NCBI GenBank assembly: GCA_051294375.1
Contig: CM119267.1
Location: forward strand, 17,152,606 to 17,216,605
From: Paraspadella gotoi
Taxonomy: Eukaryota > Chaetognatha
Direction of reading: 5' to 3'
DNA: 64,000 bases
Below, piece after piece: positions 10,764-22,742 of the stretch (positions are counted from its first letter, which is position 1; each line of letters starts with the position of its first letter). Under the pieces are notes generated by a model. The model was not told the origin of the DNA and ran no database searches. It saw only the letters and a program-made list of their open reading frames with translations. Both the position numbers and the translations under genes were made by a program.

Positions 10764-12961
10764 ATGCCGACTTGTTCTTCTTCGGAATCGTCGCTCGACG
10801 ACGCCTCTAGTCTTTTAAGAGAAAGACTCACCGGAAATTTCGCCTGCGAATCCCACGGTAACAAAAAGAACAAATTAATCGGCGACGCCGAGCCCCTGCT
10901 CCTAGGACTGGAAGAAGAGAGCGCTCGTCTTACAAAACTGCTCGAGCAGACTGCACTGTATGGAGAGAGCAACTCTGTGCTCGTCTGCGGGCCTCGTGGG
11001 TCAGGAAAGACTACGATGGTTAGACACGTGCTGCACAGACTCAGAACAAAGAAGGGGATCAAAGAAAATTTGATGGAGGTGAGCAAAAGGTGATGTTGGG
11101 AAGTGAACGGCGTTGAGTTTTTTTAAATAGATTCCATCACTCTTTGGTTTTTTTCCGAATTAGGTTCATCTCCACGGGCTGACGCTGACCGATGATCGCG
11201 TAACACTAAAAGAAATCGCTCGACAGTTAAACCTGGAGAATGTGAGCGAAGACGGCAGCGTCAAAGGTGCGTGAAGAGTGAAATATCAGATGAATAAGTG
11301 GCCCGAAGTCTGAACTTTGAACTAATTTGCCTCGATTTTCTAGGGTCTTTCGCGGAGACCTTAAAATTCTTTTTGGATTCGATAAAAGTTGGAGACTCTG
11401 CCACGTCGAAGCCTATCGTATTCGTCTTGGAAAAGTTCGACGAGTTTACCTTTCATCCTGGACAGGTATCACTTTTGAATGTTTATCTTTATTTAGATTT
11501 TTTTAATAAAACTCGATTACTGCAAACCTAAACTCGGCTGTTGATATTCAAAGTTCCTTTTTCCATCCCATATTATAGGCCTTACTTTACAACCTCTTCG
11601 ACATTTCTCAATCCCGCACGGCCCCCGTCTGCGTCGTGGGTGTCACGTCTCGACTCGACGTCGTCGAGCTGCTGGAGAAGCGGGTCAAGTCTCGCTTTTC
11701 CCACCGGCAGATCCACGTCTTTGCCAAGCACAATTTTCGTGATTATCGAGAGTCCGTCGTCGTCGCGCTGTCATTGCCCAATTCAGCCAAACAGTTTCCC
11801 GATCAAAAATTCGCCAAACAATGGAACAACGACGTGTCTCAGTTAGTGGAAGCTAAAGAGATCAAAGACGTTTTGACACGGCTCTTCATGACGCAGAAAG
11901 AGTACGGATATTTGTTCAGGTGCAGAAATTTTTCAAAAAAATGTAATTTAAAAAATGTTAATCCAACTAGTATGAGCTAAAAAAATGTTATTTACGGTCA
12001 AATGTTATATTTTCTTTCTGCTTTCACAGATTCCTTTATCTTGTGGTGGCCCAACTGAAGGTCTCTTCACCTACCATAACGTCCGCCCATTTCACCTTCG
12101 CCGCCTCCGTCCATTTTTTGAACGATTCCAAATCTTCAATTTTGAAGGGCGTCTCAGTATTGGAGTTGTGCCTTCTCGTTGCCATGCAACGCCTTGTAGA
12201 AATTTACGGCGTCGACGAACCCATGAATTTCGCCATGATTTATCAAGGTGATCGAGGAGATACATCAATGGATAATTTTTATATTGGTTGTACCAATTTC
12301 AAAAAATTCAGCTCCTTGTATTTTGATGCTAGTGCGGAGTACAATAAGTATCCCCCGATCTAATACTTAAGGGAGTGGTCTTTTCATACAATTGAAACAT
12401 TCTTTGAAATATTTTCCACTTCATTGATAGGGAAGCCAGGTACTCTGGGAGTGAATAAACGAGACTGTGAGAAAGTCTTGATTGAAAGCTTGCAGGGACC
12501 TGCTATGTCATTATCTTCTAAGAGTGATGGAGGCCTTAAACCACCAAAGCCTGTCCAAAGTCAGGGGCAAGATAGCTTATTTATTAAATGATATATATAT
12601 ATTGGTTGTACCAATTTCATACAAATTTTTGATTTCAAAAACTAAGTCACTAAATTGTATGGTTTCCCGTCCATGTTTAAACCTTTTCTCCCTTATTTTT
12701 TCAGAATACAAAAAATTTAACGATCAGCATTCTATGATGCAACAGACACTGCCCAGTCAGTCGATCGTCTTTAAAGCGTTCGAACGCCTATTATCGTTAG
12801 AACTGATTAGATGGGCGGACGGCGGCGGTCGGGGCGGCGTTCTCAAGGAATTTCGACCCCTTCAGCTTCTCGTTAACAAGACAGACTTGTTGGAAACGGC
12901 GAAAAACGAAAAGCTACCAACCGTCGTTGAGAAGTGGATCGAGTCCGCGGCTCACGCTTGA
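10764..12961 (+). CDS. ORC4: Origin recognition complex subunit 4
   Basis: Six exons (10764-11078, 11164-11266, 11344-11465, 11579-11919, 12030-12247, 12705-12961) give about 451 residues; human ORC4 has 436. The AAA+ Walker A is intact (GPRGSGKTT, exon 1). Other matches are VHLHGLTLTDDRVTLKEIAR, GSFAETL, TSRLDVVELLEKRVKSRFSHRQIH and the winged-helix end. The Walker B region reads VLEKFDEF where vertebrates have ILDEFD, so the usual acidic pair is changed (see findings). ORC4 is part of the nuclear ORC ring that loads MCM helicase at origins. The fifth intron (12248-12704) holds a copy of a palindrome-bounded repeat. Confidence 0.95.
12271..12624 (+). repeat. Palindrome-bounded repeat, copy 1 (ORC4 intron)
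   Basis: A unit of about 330 bp is bounded on both sides by TTGGTTGTACCAA (12284-12296 and 12602-12614) inside a longer shared TATATTGG...CCAATTTCA context. Interior and ends are about 90% identical to the copy at 17031-17381. No protein coding capacity is conserved between copies. Confidence 0.85.
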
Positions 12962-13244
12962 TAATTGTCTGCCAAATTTCAGATTGAACTCTGTTACTCA
13001 TTCTCAGGGATATAACCAATTCGCGCGACAAAATTTAAATGGTTTTTACATCCCCCTGCCTTTTTATAGCTATTTTACATTTTCTCATGTTACTATTTTT
13101 TTAGTTAAAAGAAAACTTTTTAGTTAAAAGAAACTCGTTCTTACGTACTGTCGCGTTGAAGAAGAGTGGAAAATGATGTTCGATTGGATGTAGCGAATAG
13201 GACTGTGGTCGTCCTCAAGGGAATAGTTAGCGTTTTTCGACGCC

Positions 13245-16086
13245 ATGTGGTCGTTTGTTCATTCCCGGGAGTTTTGTATACTATCTTCAGCCGCCGTCGC
13301 CGCCGCAATCGGTTCTTACATAATTTGGGGACCCTCCGATAATAAATTCAAGTAATAATATCGATTACATATTGACAAAATCGCTACCTTCCGGGTATTT
13401 ACGTACTCAAAATATTATTTAAATTTTGTTTTTTCTTAGTCGTAAAAAGCGCGGCCTCTGCCCTGGCTTGGTTAATCTGGGCAACACCTGTTTTCTCAAC
13501 TCTGTACTGCAAGCTTTGGCTCCTTGTCGTTCACTGTTGCCATGGCTTCGCGATCACGCCAACGGATCTCATAGGTTAAACTTAACGCTAAAAGAAACGT
13601 TGGCCTATTGTTCTCTGTGTTAGCGGTTTTGGGTAAATTGATTTTTTTTTCCTAAGTGGTGACACGACGCCAGCTACTCCACCTTCGTCCCGCGGAAGTT
13701 CCGTCGGAATTTCCGGTTTGGTCGTCGACGACGACGACGAGGAAATTCAGGCCGAGGACATTGCGGAGGCGCGAAGCCGGCCTTTGAGTCAAGCGCTGTT
13801 GCGAATCTTGAAAAGATTGAACTTGCCTGTGACAGGGAGCGAGGGAGAAGGAATTCCCGATCCCTTCAGTCATACCGGTTCGGATATTTCAAAGTTGCTG
13901 TCATCGATAATTATTGATTAATGTTAAAAAAAAGAAGTAATTATCAGCAACCGGTTAATTTCGCTCAGTTCGTCGCGGTAAGGCCGTTCCACGTCGAATG
14001 CTGGAGGATCCTCTCAACGCGAACAAAGTCTTCGAGGCCTTGTACGAGCACCGGTGGGCGTTCTCCGCCGACGAACAGGACGCGCACGAGCTCTTTCACG
14101 TTCTCACTTCCACGCTGGACGAGGAGAGCACTGCCTTTCCTGGTAAGTTATCTTCGGTGGTTCTCTTTCCGATTTTAACCGGTGTTCGAAGTGTTTAAAA
14201 TTTAAATTTTTCCTCCCAGCTGTTTTGTCCCTCTTGGATGTGGGATCTCTCCAAAATCTACCGTTAGTTCCTTCGCACTTGGCCGGTATGACCAGAGCGA
14301 AACCATACTCCATTCTTCCATTACACTTAATCGTTTTTAATTAAAAAATTGTATTTGTAATCATTACAAAGTGTCCCGCGTCGGAGGCAGTCTGCCTTCC
14401 CTGGCTCCTTTGGAAGCCGAAGCGCCTCCATTTCGCGGCCTTTTCGCGTCGCAACTTCGTTGTACCAAATGCCATCACTCGTGTCCCGTCAGGTCTGTTT
14501 GATGTTCGTCATAAAGCATTTTACAACGGCGCGAAAGGAAAAAAAAATTCTTGATTTGCAGATACGATCCGTTCGACAGCGTGACCCTTTCGATTCCGTC
14601 GAATTCATCTTCTCTTCCTCACCTCGCCGCCGGTCTTTCTCTAGATCACCTCCTCCTTTCCTTCGTATCCCGCGAACCTGTCAAAGATGTCGAATGTCAA
14701 GGTTGTTCCCGAATTCTCGGCCGAAAACCAGGTAAGGGTTTCTCAACACTGTTTCTTCGATACGAATGAATGCTCTTGGTCATTACTTGAGAATTTTCGA
14801 AACTCCATTAAGTTAACTATAATTTCAAAGTCCTATTGTTAGATTCATGTGAACCTATATCCCCCACTGATTAGTAAAACTAATATATGAAAGCGAAATA
14901 CAATGTAGTTCTGTTTTTTTTCAGGCGAACCCTTTTTGAAGTCCACTTTTTATAAAAAACTATCTTTCGGAAAATTGCCCAACGTTTTAGTTTTTCATAT
15001 TCAACGAACCGTGTGGACCCCGAATGGCATTCCTGTCAAGCGTTATGACCATGTTCAGGTAAGAATAAGGAATAAACTTAAACGTATGCTAAAATATTAA
15101 ATTAATTCTCTATTTATCAAGTTTCCCGACACTTTGAGAATGGACGACTTCGTGTATCACTCCTGTCAACATAGAACGCAGAAGAAGAGGAAAGACGCCA
15201 GTGAAGTCAACACTAAACTCATGGGGAAAACCTCAAGCAAGGTCAGAGCTTTGTTCCCATTGCTTTTATTATTTTTCAACTCGACAATCTTAAGTATTAA
15301 CCCATGTATTCATCCAATGCCCTATCAGGCTCCGCTTCGAGGGGAGGGGAAAAAATTCCCGATCATTCCTCCTCCAACGGCGCCGTCCCGTCGAACGGAG
15401 GAGGGCTCACCCTCGGAGTCAAGAGGTGAGACATATTTGTAAGAATATTTCTTGAAAGCCTTTTTTTCGATCTTTAACTTCTCACAAATATCCCCAGCCC
15501 CATGGCGAACGGCCATGACAAATCCGACGCTTCCCCGGAGACCAGAGTCAAGTCCAAAGGACTTTCGATGCTCATGGATCTCCACAACAAAAATCGCGGG
15601 GGCGCCGGATTCAACGGTTTAGGAGGAAGGGGATCGAAGAGAGGCGCGTCTTCGTTTCGAGGGCAAGTGTTGCGCCGGTTGTAGTCGCTCTGCCTTTTTC
15701 CGACTTTCGAGTAAGAATGAACCGATTTATATTTAGGGAGAGCGACCGAATTCCGTCTGTGATGTGCGACCCCGAGGATCGATTCTTCACTTCGAGCGAC
15801 AATATATACCACCTTGTGGCGGTCGTGTCGCACTTGGGCGTCGACAACGCGAGCGGACACTTCGTCACTTTCCGTAAATCTCCCCCTACCGGGGCTACGG
15901 ATATTCACGGCTCTAGGTACGGCCGGCGAATCAGTCTTTTTGGCTTTCCATCTTTTTCTTTTGCCGAAACAACTTTGCTCCTTGCCGTCCAGGTGGCTCC
16001 TTTGCTCGGACGACCACGTGAAGCGAGTATCCTACGCGGACGTCGAACGCGCTGAGGCTTACATGCTAGTTTACGAAAAAATATAA
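13245..16086 (+). CDS. USP30: Mitochondrial-type ubiquitin carboxyl-terminal hydrolase 30
   Basis: About 13 exons, roughly 596 residues; the human protein has 517. Exon 1 (13245-13351) encodes a short N-terminus with a membrane segment (SSAAVAAAIGSYIIWG), as in USP30, which sits in the outer mitochondrial membrane and opposes PINK1/Parkin ubiquitination. Exon 2 (13440-13574) has the Cys box LVNLGNTCFLNSVLQAL. Then follow EQDAHELFHVLTS, zinc-ribbon cysteines (CTKCH, CQGC), LGKLPNVLVFHIQR, and the His box ASGHFVTFRKSPP (exon 15737-15916). The last exon has WLLCSDDHVKRV, keeping the Ser known as the third triad member in human USP30. A low-complexity insert is encoded by 15329-15677. There the strongest donor (15426) breaks the frame, while a weaker one (15418) keeps it, so that junction is uncertain. 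Confidence 0.88.
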
Positions 16087-16428
16087 TTTCAAAAAACGTT
16101 CGTACAAATCCCGCAAGTTAGTTTGCTTGTTAATTTTTATTAAACGGTAAAATCACCCCTTTCACTTTTTCGCGCGGTCAAGGCTGATCGAGTTGTACGT
16201 ACTCAGTATATCTTAATTTATTCTCCACCGGAAAGCTTGTCTTTTTTTTTGGCAGCGCAAATGCAAATTTAAAGTTTTCGTTTTACATCTTTTTTGATTC
16301 GGTTTTTAAACTTTATAATATTTATTTGATTTTCATCGCGATTTCATGTCATTTTTTAATTTGTCCTATGCTCATATAACTTGTCTCGTTTGGATTTAAC
16401 TTAGTGCAGAAAATGTTTATAAAGACTT
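16087..16428. other. Short spacer, nothing recognised
   Basis: AT-rich DNA between the USP30 stop and the SLC25A26 start. A TTTAACTTAG acceptor-like site lies about 25 bp before the next ATG. Confidence 0.55.
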
Positions 16429-18731
16429 ATGTCTGAAGCAAATCAACGGTTTTCCTTTTACTCGTCACTTCTCAGTGGAGCCGCCGCAGGTAAACTGGTC
16501 AATGATCATTTTCCTAACATAATTAAAATTAACTAATTAAACAACGCTCTTACGATCAGGCGTGACTGTTGACGTTTGCCTGTTTCCCATCGACACTGTA
16601 AAAACTCGACTTCAGGTAAGATGAGCCTCCACGTTCACCTTGAAGATTTAACGATTAACAGTTTTTATCACGCCAGACAGGCGATATAATCGTTTAGAAT
16701 TGTTTTTGTGCCTTTGTCGTTATCACGCTTTTTTATAATTGGAAATTGTAAAAGTGTGTAACTATAGGAAGCTAAAAATTTAGATATAGCTTCTCATCAT
16801 CAAGATCTTTTAGAATTACATGTTTCATATTGCTACACGCATTTGTATAAAACCTACTACGAATTATAATTATGTTTTAATTATATGTCGCTCTTTCTCT
16901 CCTTTTTTAAATATATGTTGCTCTTTTTTTTTTTCCCTCGCTGCCTCTTCTGATTCGTTTAAAACGAGTTCAGCTCTGCAGCAGCTGACCAGCGGTTATC
17001 CAGCTTCTCGCATTTGTTTTATTTATAATATATTATATTGGTTGTAACAATTTCATAAAATTCAGCTCCTTGTATTTTGATGCTAGTGCGGAGTACATAT
17101 AGTATTCCCCGATCTAATACTTAAGGGAGTGGTCTTTTCATACAATTGAAACATTCTTTGAAATATTATACCACTTCATTGATAGGGAAGCCAGGTTCAC
17201 TGGGAGTGAATAAACAAGTCTGTGAGAGAGGCTTGATTAAAAGCTTGCAGAAACCTGTTATGTTATTATCTTGCAAGTGTGATGGAGGCCTTAAACCACC
17301 AAAGCCTGTCCAAAGTCAGGGACAAGATAGCTTATTTATTAAATGGATGGATAATTTTTATATTGGTTGTACCAATTTTATATGATTTATTGCATCAATG
17401 ACTATCATCGCGTCAATGAATGACTATCATCGCATCAATGAATGATTATCATCGCGTCAATGAATGACTATCATCGCATCAATGAATGATTATCAGCGAA
17501 TCAATGAATGATTATTATCGCATTAATCTTTGGTTATCCTAGTATCTATATTTGGTTATCATTGCATCAATATTTGGTTATCATCGCATCAATCAATTAT
17601 ATCAATTATTCGTTTTTTTCCCGGATTTTTTCATTAATTTTTTTGATTGTAACGTCTGGCGAGATCACTATACTTTAAGATTTTTTCTTAACTTTTTAAA
17701 AAGGCACCTGGAGGCTTCTGGCGCGCCGGCGGCTTCCGCGGCGTCTACTCAGGTCTTGGCCCCGTCGTTCTCGGGTCTGCGCCAACCGCTGCCTTGTTTT
17801 TTTGCACCTACGATTCTTTCAAGCATTTGCTGACGACGAACTCTTCGCCTGCCTTTCACCCCATCGTTCACTCTGCTTCCGCTTCTTTCGGTTCGATTTA
17901 GCTTGTTTTAAATAATCTTTTGTCATGATTTAAATTTAAAAAGAATAAATTTAATATTACATCTTAATCAGGCGAAGTTGTAGCCTGTCTGGTTCGAGTT
18001 CCAGTGGAAGTCGTCAAGCAACGAGCTCAGTCGTCGACGTTGAAGCCCTGGAACATTTTCCGCGAGACTCTCAAACAGGAAGGTGAGTGAATGAACCCCA
18101 CTTTTGTTTTCCTTTTGCTTTCTGTAAGTAAAGACTCAACCCTCACCTTGATTTCTAGGAGTTTCGGGCTTTTACCGAGGATACACAAGCACGGTCATTA
18201 GGGAGGTTCCCTTTTCATTCATTCAATTTCCTATTTGGGAGGAACTGAAGAGAAGATTCGGACGAGCGACAGGAAGACCGGTGGAGCCGCACGAAGGCGC
18301 TATCTGTGGTGCAATAGCTGGTAAGTTAGGAGTTAAACAATTTCTCTGACTGAAAAATTACTAAAATAAACGACTTTTAGGAGGAATATCTGCTGCCGTG
18401 ACGACGCCCATTGACGTCGCCAAGACGCGGATCATTTTAGCGAAGAGTGGGACTGCGGAGGCCCGCGGTCGAATCGGCGAGGCCTTAGCCATAGTTTACA
18501 GAGAAAATGGTGACTAAAAAATCTTTAAAATTTTTAATTGGACGAGCACTAAAATCTTAAACCGTCTTCTTTTCTTTGGAAGGCGTGAAGAGCCTTTTCG
18601 CTGGTGGAATTCCGAGAGTCACGCACATTACGATAGGAGGTTTCCTCTTTTTCGGTGCTTACGAATTCGTCGTCTCGTTTCTCAAAAACAGAGATAAATC
18701 CTACAATAACTCGTCCGGCTCGACGTTGTGA
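16429..18731 (+). CDS. SLC25A26: Mitochondrial S-adenosylmethionine carrier
   Basis: Seven exons (16429-16489, 16560-16615, 17704-17890, 17972-18082, 18159-18320, 18381-18509, 18583-18731) give 284 residues; human has 274. Three mitochondrial-carrier repeats are visible, with signatures [21 protein letters not shown] and [10 protein letters not shown]. The flanking segments [24 protein letters not shown]-like [20 protein letters not shown] and [17 protein letters not shown] are specific to the SAM carrier. It exchanges cytosolic SAM for matrix S-adenosylhomocysteine across the inner mitochondrial membrane, feeding organellar methylation. Intron 2 is over 1 kb because of repeats. The stop codon is only 23 bp before the DPH2 ATG. 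Confidence 0.94.
16760..16995 (+). repeat. Dispersed repeat related to the leader of the LINE in PCYT1
   Basis: The block GCTAAAAATTTAGATATAGC followed by TTCTCATCATCAAG, then TTAATTATATGTCGCTCTTTC and GCTGCCTCTTCTGATTCG, is matched in the same order at 49765-50115. This indicates a shared mobile-element sequence, decayed here. Confidence 0.6.
17031..17381 (+). repeat. Palindrome-bounded repeat, copy 2 (SLC25A26 intron)
   Basis: Same orientation as copy 1. Ends are TTGGTTGTAACAA (17038-17050) and TTGGTTGTACCAA (17363-17375). The interior shares long identical runs, for example CTTAAGGGAGTGGTCTTTTC and GGCCTTAAACCACCAAAGCC. Confidence 0.85.
17391..17592 (+). repeat. 22-bp minisatellite
   Basis: About eight to nine tandem units of consensus TGAATGACTATCATCGCATCAA, regular to about 17510 and then degenerate. 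It directly follows palindrome-bounded repeat copy 2. Confidence 0.85.
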
Positions 18732-18754
18732 TCTCATAGACTCGAGGGTGTCAA

Positions 18755-21198
18755 ATGGCGTTAGCCTTTAGCACCGGCGACGATTGTATCGCCCAACAGG
18801 TGGAGCCGAGCAGTTTGGCTGAAACTTCCATCGAGGATGTGGACGACTATTTCGAGATCCCGCGCGTTGTGGATTGGATCTTGGTCAACGGATTTTCCAG
18901 GGTGGCGTTACAGTTTCCCGACCGTCTGCTCCGGTTTTGCGCAGAGATCACGGCAATTCTCGGCGATAAAGCAGGAGTTTCCATATTCGTTCTCGGAGAT
19001 ACTTCTTACGGAAGGTAAGTTTGGTAACGCTTTCAGCTTTTTGATGTACTTATACCAAAACAAATATATACTCAGTTGCTGCGTCGACGAAGTGGCCGCG
19101 CAACACGGCGCAGCTGATGCCATTGTTCATTTTGGCCCGAGCTGTTTGAGCCCTCCCTCTCGACTGCCAGTGCTATTTATTTTTGGGAAAGAACCTATCG
19201 ATTCTGACGACCTGCTTTTAAACGTAAGAAATCGAAAATTAAATCGAATAGAGCTCTATTTATTTTTCTAGTAGCTGAAAATAAACTCTCTTTTTAGCGA
19301 GGAATCGAAAACTTTAAATTTAGATTCGTTTTTCTTTTAATTTTTTCTTTTTTTTTAAATTTCGCTTGATCAGTGCACCGAAGCTTTAAATCCGACTGAT
19401 CCGTTGCTGCTGTTCTTTGATGTCACACGGTCTCACTTCTCTGCGTTGGCCGCTGAAAAATTGAAAAGCCGCTTTGCTGATGTGGTCACGAGCTCTCTGG
19501 TAATCCCTTGCGTCAACGGTGGACGGAAGGAGGATGAGAAACGGGCGACGACCGACATAGAAATTTGCAACCGAAAAATCATTTTGCCGACTGATGATAA
19601 AAATCTCCAAGACTACAAAATCGTCTATATCGGCGAAGAAGGTATTGAAATACTATAGATTTGAAAAAAAACGGCTTTTTTAAAGGAACGTTAAAAATTA
19701 TCGTGTGTGGTTTTATTTTTTTCCATTTACTTAGTCATTTTGGAGTAATCAAAAGGGGAGGCAATATTTTAATATTTTCGTCAATGCGATGAATTTTAGG
19801 GCCTCCGATGACAAACTCCATTCTTCACTTTAAAAACGAGTTTTATTCTTATGACCCTCGACGACGACGTCTTCAAAAGGAAACGATATCAGTTAACAAG
19901 TCGTTATCAAAACGATACTTCCTAATAGAGAAGGGTGAGGCATTTATTGTTTGCGTTTAGTGGAATAACCATGACCTCTTTTCCTTTACTATTTTTAGCC
20001 AAAGATGCTAACATCATCGGGGTTTTGGCCGGAACTCTCGGAGTAGCTAATTATTTGTCCATCATCAGAAGGATACAGGGTTTGTGAAAAACTTGATAAA
20101 ATATTTTAACTTTATTCACATAATCACCGTATTATATAAAATACGAAAGAGAATCTGTCAAAAAATTATACAACCTTACGTTTTTAGCATATCGATTCTG
20201 AAACCTGATTTTTATTTTTCCCTCTTCTAGATTTGATTAAAACCGCCGGTAAAAAATCTTACCTCTTTGTGGTTGGAAAATTGAACGTTCCAAAATTAGC
20301 CAACTTTCAAGAGATTGATGCGTACGTCTTGGTGGCTTGTCCGGAAAACAGGTTTGGAGCTGGTATCAAACTATCTTTAATGGATTATAATGTTTAGATC
20401 AAGATTCTCCGCGATACTTTCCCTTTTTTTCGCCTTTTGGTAAAAAAAAAAAGCCTGATCGCGTTGTTTGTTTGGAACTCAATTTCGCTTTTCATTGTTT
20501 CACTCGGCTTCTTTATTCTCCAGCCTCGTCGATTCCCGCGGATTCTTTCAGCCGATTTTAACGCCCTACGAACTGGAGGTGGCTCTCAATCCGAAGCGAG
20601 AGTGGAAACCCGAATTCGTCACTGATTTTAATCATCTCTTGCCCGGTAAACATTAAATAGATTTTACCAGCCGTTTTGTATCCAATTTCAAGGCCTTTAG
20701 GGTAATTGTGACCCAACAAAAAAGGAAAAAGGCTAACAGAATAAATATTCGTTCCAAAGGTCGCTCGGATTATGTGGCTATTGAAAAAACGAATGACGTA
20801 TCCACAGACGTTTCACTTATCACCGGTCAGTTAAGGTAAGAAACTATTTTTACCTTTACATATCGTTCACCCTATATAAATTTAAAATGTTTTTCATTTT
20901 CCTAAAATTCGATCTCAAGGCAAATCGGGAAGACTGAATCTGATGTGACGGAATCGTCTTTAGTTACAAAAGAAGATGGAATCGTTGCACTTAATGAAAA
21001 TTCGGGTAATTTTCTTTAACTGTTTATTAAAATATCATCACTTTTAAACTGCGCCGATTTTACGAAGGCGCCGGTTTTCTGGATAAACGTAGTTGGCGCG
21101 GATTGGAACAAAATCTTGGACAGACTCCTGTGACGAACGCCACGGAAGGAACGATAGGAATCGCCATGGGCTACAATCACGAACACAAACATAGTTGA
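18755..21198 (+). CDS. DPH2: Diphthamide biosynthesis protein 2
   Basis: Ten exons (18755-19014, 19076-19223, 19374-19641, 19800-19934, 19999-20079, 20231-20351, 20524-20645, 20760-20835, 20920-21005, 21068-21198) give 475 residues; human has 489. Matches include [10 protein letters not shown], the [16 protein letters not shown] block carrying a cluster cysteine, [50 protein letters not shown] and the C-terminal [14 protein letters not shown]. With DPH1 it forms the cytosolic radical-SAM-like Fe-S heterodimer that transfers the 3-amino-3-carboxypropyl group of SAM to the eEF2 histidine. The start ATG is 23 bp after the SLC25A26 stop, leaving almost no room for a separate promoter and 3' UTR. 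Confidence 0.94.
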
Positions 21199-21487
21199 AA
21201 TGAAAATAAAAGGAAAAGAACAACTACGCCAGCAATGTGGCTAAAAATTGCCGCTACTAGTCGTAATTTGTGAATGAGATCGATAGATTTGTATACTCTC
21301 GCTGTGAACTAAGACGGTTGATAATATTCTTCTTGCAACCAGAATCGATCAGGAGACTTACTGGATGACAAAACCTGTGATCTTTTTATTCGCCTCTCCT
21401 GGAACTTGGCTCGCCTAAGTTGTTATTCACTTTTGTTAATTGTTAGACTTGTTGACCATTTGCAGTAAAAAAATCTCGGTTAAAGAG

Positions 21488-22644
21488 ATGCCCTCAAGGG
21501 ACGCTTCGGTCGGTGACACCGTCCTACCCGGTGATCATTTTTTCGTGACTTCGTCGGGAAAGGGAAAAATATGTCTCGGACCAGGATTGGAAGCCGTGGA
21601 CGATTTGAAAAAAGATGAAGATCGTCATCCCGTCGCCTGCATCAAATCGGGTATTCTCAGGTATTTCTTTCACAGAAACTGACTTTTTTTGAGAAAGTTA
21701 CGACGCAGTCAGTTTCGAAACTCGTTTTCGCCAGGTTTCGGTCGCCCAACTTTTTTTGGGTTGACACTCACCAACGTCGTTACGTGGCCGGCCTCGACGA
21801 CGGCGTCGTCGGCGTCGTTTTATCCAAACTAGGCGTCGATTTTTTCCGCGTCGACATCGGAGCCGCTCAGCCGGCCGTTCTTTCCGCCTTCCACTTCGAG
21901 GGCGCGACGAAGAAAAATAGACCCAACGTCAAAGTGGGCGACCTCCTATTCTGGTTAATAATATTTATAACTTTTGCCAGCGAATCGATAATTATCTGAA
22001 ATCTTAATTCCTATTTGTTACTTCTCAGTCGGATTTTGGTTGCCGACAAGGAACGAGAAACGGAAGTGTCTTGCGTCGATGCCTACGGAAAGGCCTCTGG
22101 CATGGGGCCACTCGAGGACGGCATGATGATTCAGGTCAGTCCGCCGCTGTGGTCTTGATGATGATAGGAATATTACTCGTGTTTTTATTTTTCTTACGAT
22201 TATGTTGGAATTTGAGTTTAAAGAAATGGTTATTTAGTTTGGTCGTTGAAGTTAGATTAATATATAGTAGTAAGTTGTGATGTATCTTCACAGACTTCAC
22301 TCAATTGCGTTCGTAAATTAAAATCCAACGGCTGTGTGCTTCTCAAGTTTCTCGGAAAACGAATTCCCTTTGAGGTTTGTTTCTTTATTTGCTTCTGATT
22401 TGAAAAATATGTACATATCTATTTTTGAAATAACAAAAAATGACATTTTAAGTACGCCTGTGGGATGAACGGCCGGATTTGGGTGAAGGCGAGAAGCGTT
22501 AAGAACACCATCGCCATATGCAACGCGATGCAAAACTCGGAATTTATGACCAACGATCAAATAAAACTCATGATTCGCTCTTTCGTTGATTCGACGCACG
22601 CTGAGTCTTCTTCTGAAATGAATATTGACACGCCATTATCATAA
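21488..22644 (+). CDS. EXOSC3: RNA exosome cap subunit Rrp40 / EXOSC3
   Basis: Five exons (21488-21660, 21735-21953, 22029-22134, 22294-22374, 22453-22644) give 256 residues. An N-terminal domain (GDTVLPGDHFF) is followed by the S1 domain with RRYVAGLDDGVVGVV and the family hallmark FEGATKKNRPNVKVGDLL. The C-terminal KH domain has the Rrp40 variant GMNGRIWVKA (GxNG). EXOSC3 is one of three cap proteins of the nuclear and cytoplasmic exosome and helps thread RNA to the catalytic subunits. ATG 21488 starts the conserved region. A GTTGACCATTTGCAG acceptor-like site lies 23 bp before it. Confidence 0.95.
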
Positions 22645-22742
22645 TTTAACGATCTCTTGTCCTTGTTATATATTGCGATCTTTGTTATATTGTTTTACTT
22701 TTTTCGATAGCAAGCAGAGACACTTATTGTAACTTATTCAAG

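Noticed and set aside
15474-15908. 144-codon open frame on the minus strand
   Set aside because: It overlaps two well-matched USP30 exons in antisense and has no family similarity.
17384-17600. CRISPR-like array
   Set aside because: Repeats are directly tandem without unique spacers and lie in an animal intron.
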